The position numbers were made by a program, and so were the translations under genes. The notes under the pieces were generated by a model. It was not told where the DNA came from. It made no database searches and was given only the letters and a program-made list of their open reading frames with translations. 64,000 nucleotides of DNA from assembly GCF_002101815.1 (NCBI RefSeq), contig NZ_LQPM01000007.1, positions 1 to 64,000 on the forward strand. Direction: 5' to 3'. Shown in pieces: positions 62,501 to 64,000 of this stretch; position 1 is the stretch's first letter; each line of letters begins with the position of its first letter. The stretch is from Mycobacterium paraense (lineage in GTDB: Bacteria; Actinomycetota; Actinomycetes; Mycobacteriales; Mycobacteriaceae).

Positions 62501-63628
62501 GTGAGCACGCTCAGCGTCGACGCGCGGGAGGCCGAGGAAGAGCCGGCGGAAGCCGCCTTCACCAGTGGGCGCCCGCTGGACTACGTGCCGGGCATCCTGC
62601 TGCTGATCGGCGTGGGCGTGCTGGGCAAGTACGCCCAGATCTGGTGGAACGCGACGGCCAAACACCACCACTGGACCGTTCCCGACATCGAATACGTGTT
62701 GTGGGCCATCGTGATTGGCCTGCTCATCACCAACACCGTTGGCCTGCATCGGATATTTCGGCCCGGCGTGTTGACCTACCAGTTCTGGCTCAAGGTCGGG
62801 ATCGTGGCGCTGGGTTCGCGATTCGTGCTGGGCGACATCGCCAAGCTCGGCGCCACCAGTCTGGTCCAGATCCTGGTGGACATGGCGGTCGCCGGGACCA
62901 TCATTCTGGTGGTGGCGCGCGCCTTCGGCCTGTCGGGCAAGCTGGGCTCGCTGCTGGCTATCGGCACCTCGATCTGCGGGGTGTCGGCCATCGTCGCCGC
63001 CAAGGGCGCGATCCGGGCCCGCAACGCCGACGTCAGCTACGCGATCGCGGCGATCCTGGCGTTGGGCGCGGTCGGGCTGTTCGCGCTGCCGCCGCTGGGC
63101 CACCTGTTCGGCCTCACCAACTACGAATTCGGGCTGTGGGCGGGCCTGGCGGTGGACAACACCGCCGAAACCACCGCGACCGGATACCTGTTCTCCGATC
63201 ACGCCGGCAAGATCGCGGTGCTGGTCAAGTCCACCCGCAACGCGCTGATTGGCTTCGTCGTCCTGGGATTCGCGTTGTACTGGGCCGCGCGCGGGCAGGC
63301 CGACGCGATCGCGCCCGGCGCCAGGGCCAAGGCCGCGTTCGTCTGGGCGAAGTTCCCGAAATTCGTGCTCGGCTTCCTCGCGGTCTCGGCGATCGCGACG
63401 GCGCACTGGCTGAGCAAGGGGCAGACCGCGAACCTGGCCAACGTGTCGAAATGGGCGTTCCTGCTGACCTTCGCCGGCGTCGGCCTCACCACCGACATCC
63501 GGCAAATCGCCCGCACCGGGTGGCGCCCGCTCGTCGTCGCGGTCATCGGGCTGACGGTGGTCGCGTCGGTCTCCCTCGGGCTGGTGCTGCTGACCTCCCG
63601 CGTGTTCCATTGGGGCGTAACCACGTAG
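62501..63628 (+). CDS. YeiH-family putative sulfate/sulfonate exporter
   Basis: The 375-residue integral membrane protein has about ten to eleven spans and the UPF0324/YeiH pattern: [60 protein letters not shown] and [20 protein letters not shown]. Family members are annotated as sulfate exporters in the CysB/YeiE regulons, on indirect evidence. GTG 62501 lies 4 bp after the microprotein stop, and the sulfotransferase ends 156 bp upstream, so the three are probably one transcription unit. Sulfur metabolism links them functionally (inference). Confidence 0.9.
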   Translation: MSTLSVDAREAEEEPAEAAFTSGRPLDYVPGILLLIGVGVLGKYAQIWWNATAKHHHWTVPDIEYVLWAIVIGLLITNTVGLHRIFRPGVLTYQFWLKVGIVALGSRFVLGDIAKLGATSLVQILVDMAVAGTIILVVARAFGLSGKLGSLLAIGTSICGVSAIVAAKGAIRARNADVSYAIAAILALGAVGLFALPPLGHLFGLTNYEFGLWAGLAVDNTAETTATGYLFSDHAGKIAVLVKSTRNALIGFVVLGFALYWAARGQADAIAPGARAKAAFVWAKFPKFVLGFLAVSAIATAHWLSKGQTANLANVSKWAFLLTFAGVGLTTDIRQIARTGWRPLVVAVIGLTVVASVSLGLVLLTSRVFHWGVTT

Positions 63629-63658
63629 CGAACGCCGGACGGTAACCTGGCGGCCGTC

Positions 63659-64000
63659 ATGTTGATCACGATCCTGGTGATGGCCATCGCGGTGAGCCTC
63701 GAGCCGTTCCGGGTCGGCATGACGGTGCTGATGCTCAACCGGCCCCGACCGCTGCTGCAACTGCTCGCCTTCCTGTGCGGCGGGTTCGCGATGGGCCTGA
63801 CCGTGGGCCTGGTCGTCTTGTTCGTGCTGCGTCGCAGGCTGCTGGGGTCGACGTACTTCACCTTGCCCAGGGTGCAAATCGCCATCGGCCTGCTGGCGCT
63901 CGCGATCGCCGCCGTGGCGATGGTGAAGCCCGACACGCGCCGCGCCGCCGTGCCGCAACGGTTGGCGACACACGCCCAGCGACTGGTGAACGGGCGCTCG
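63659..64000 (+). CDS. GAP/SfLAP-family membrane protein (sulfolipid-addressing type), 3' end beyond the window
   Basis: The frame from ATG 63659 stays open to the right edge and encodes at least 114 residues: MLITILVMAIAVSLEPFRVG, MTVLMLNRPRPLLQLLAFLC, a further TM, and HAQRLVNGRS. This is the N-terminus of the mycobacterial SfLAP/GAP family, whose member Sap is required for sulfolipid transport in M. tuberculosis. Three to four membrane spans are visible. It follows stf0, the microprotein and the YeiH gene on the same strand 30 bp after the last stop, reinforcing a sulfoglycolipid cluster. A TAACCT lies 10 nt before the ATG. Confidence 0.85.
   Translation, partial: MLITILVMAIAVSLEPFRVGMTVLMLNRPRPLLQLLAFLCGGFAMGLTVGLVVLFVLRRRLLGSTYFTLPRVQIAIGLLALAIAAVAMVKPDTRRAAVPQRLATHAQRLVNGRS

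Noticed and set aside
1..64000. rRNA, tRNA or phage genes
   Set aside because: No tRNA cloverleaf, rRNA segment, integrase or phage structural gene was recognised on either strand, though a covariance-model scan was not possible here.

Overview
The window is GC-rich mycobacterial chromosome. It carries four PE_PGRS genes, and most other genes lie in the order of M. tuberculosis H37Rv from sigE (Rv1221) to pruA/pruC (Rv1187/Rv1186c). PE_PGRS genes together with this order suggest a slow-growing non-tuberculous Mycobacterium; the species cannot be fixed by eye. H37Rv comparisons here come from memory of that genome, not from a search.

Bases 1-10,919 form an accessory block. It holds a partial PE_PGRS gene, two tandem paralogous large LuxR-type ATPase regulators (LALs), a small secreted Cys-containing protein, three membrane proteins (one with an LpqH-like domain) and a PE_PGRS gene with a frameshift. 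A conserved module of about 55 bp centred on the palindrome ATGGGGAAAATTCCCCAT occurs five times here and once more at 24,227, always in the same orientation upstream of a surface or secreted-protein gene. The block ends 2 bp from the sigE stop codon, where H37Rv has rseA.

Bases 10,922-40,551 are mostly core: sigE, an O-methyltransferase, the raaS-ABC exporter operon with a membrane methyltransferase and a CocE-type hydrolase, divergent glgC/glgM, then the minus-strand run DUF3117, tagA, a DivIVA-like protein, gpgS and folP2. A 2-kb PE_PGRS unit bracketed by direct repeats separates folP2 from fadD6. Next come a LOG-family gene, an ATPase, a secreted endoglycoceramidase-like enzyme, dapE, an inserted hypothetical/NmrA/HxlR trio, dapD, an MFS transporter, fadD36 and an alpha/beta hydrolase. 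The esxKL-PPE-PE cassette that H37Rv has between the MFS gene and fadD36 is absent.

Bases 40,599-52,223 hold a catabolic cluster. An aldehyde dehydrogenase and a fused CaiB-type CoA-transferase diverge from an overlapping operon of P450, acyl-CoA dehydrogenase, MaoC, DUF35, acyl-CoA dehydrogenase, MaoC, Ltp2-type thiolase, Zn-alcohol dehydrogenase and TetR. This copies the logic of the cholesterol side-chain igr operon, but with the ChsH2 homologue split into two genes.

Bases 52,329-57,348 contain a metallo-beta-lactamase-fold hydrolase and the proline catabolism genes pruB, pruA and the divergent regulator pruC. The last part holds a PE_PGRS gene, two small secreted Cys proteins, a methyltransferase, the trehalose sulfotransferase stf0, a 31-residue membrane microprotein, a YeiH-type transporter and the start of a sulfolipid-addressing (SfLAP) protein, which together look like a sulfur/sulfoglycolipid group. 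Thirteen genes have a TANNNT -10 element 6-8 nt before their start codon and are probably leaderless. No rRNA, tRNA, CRISPR array or transposase was recognised.
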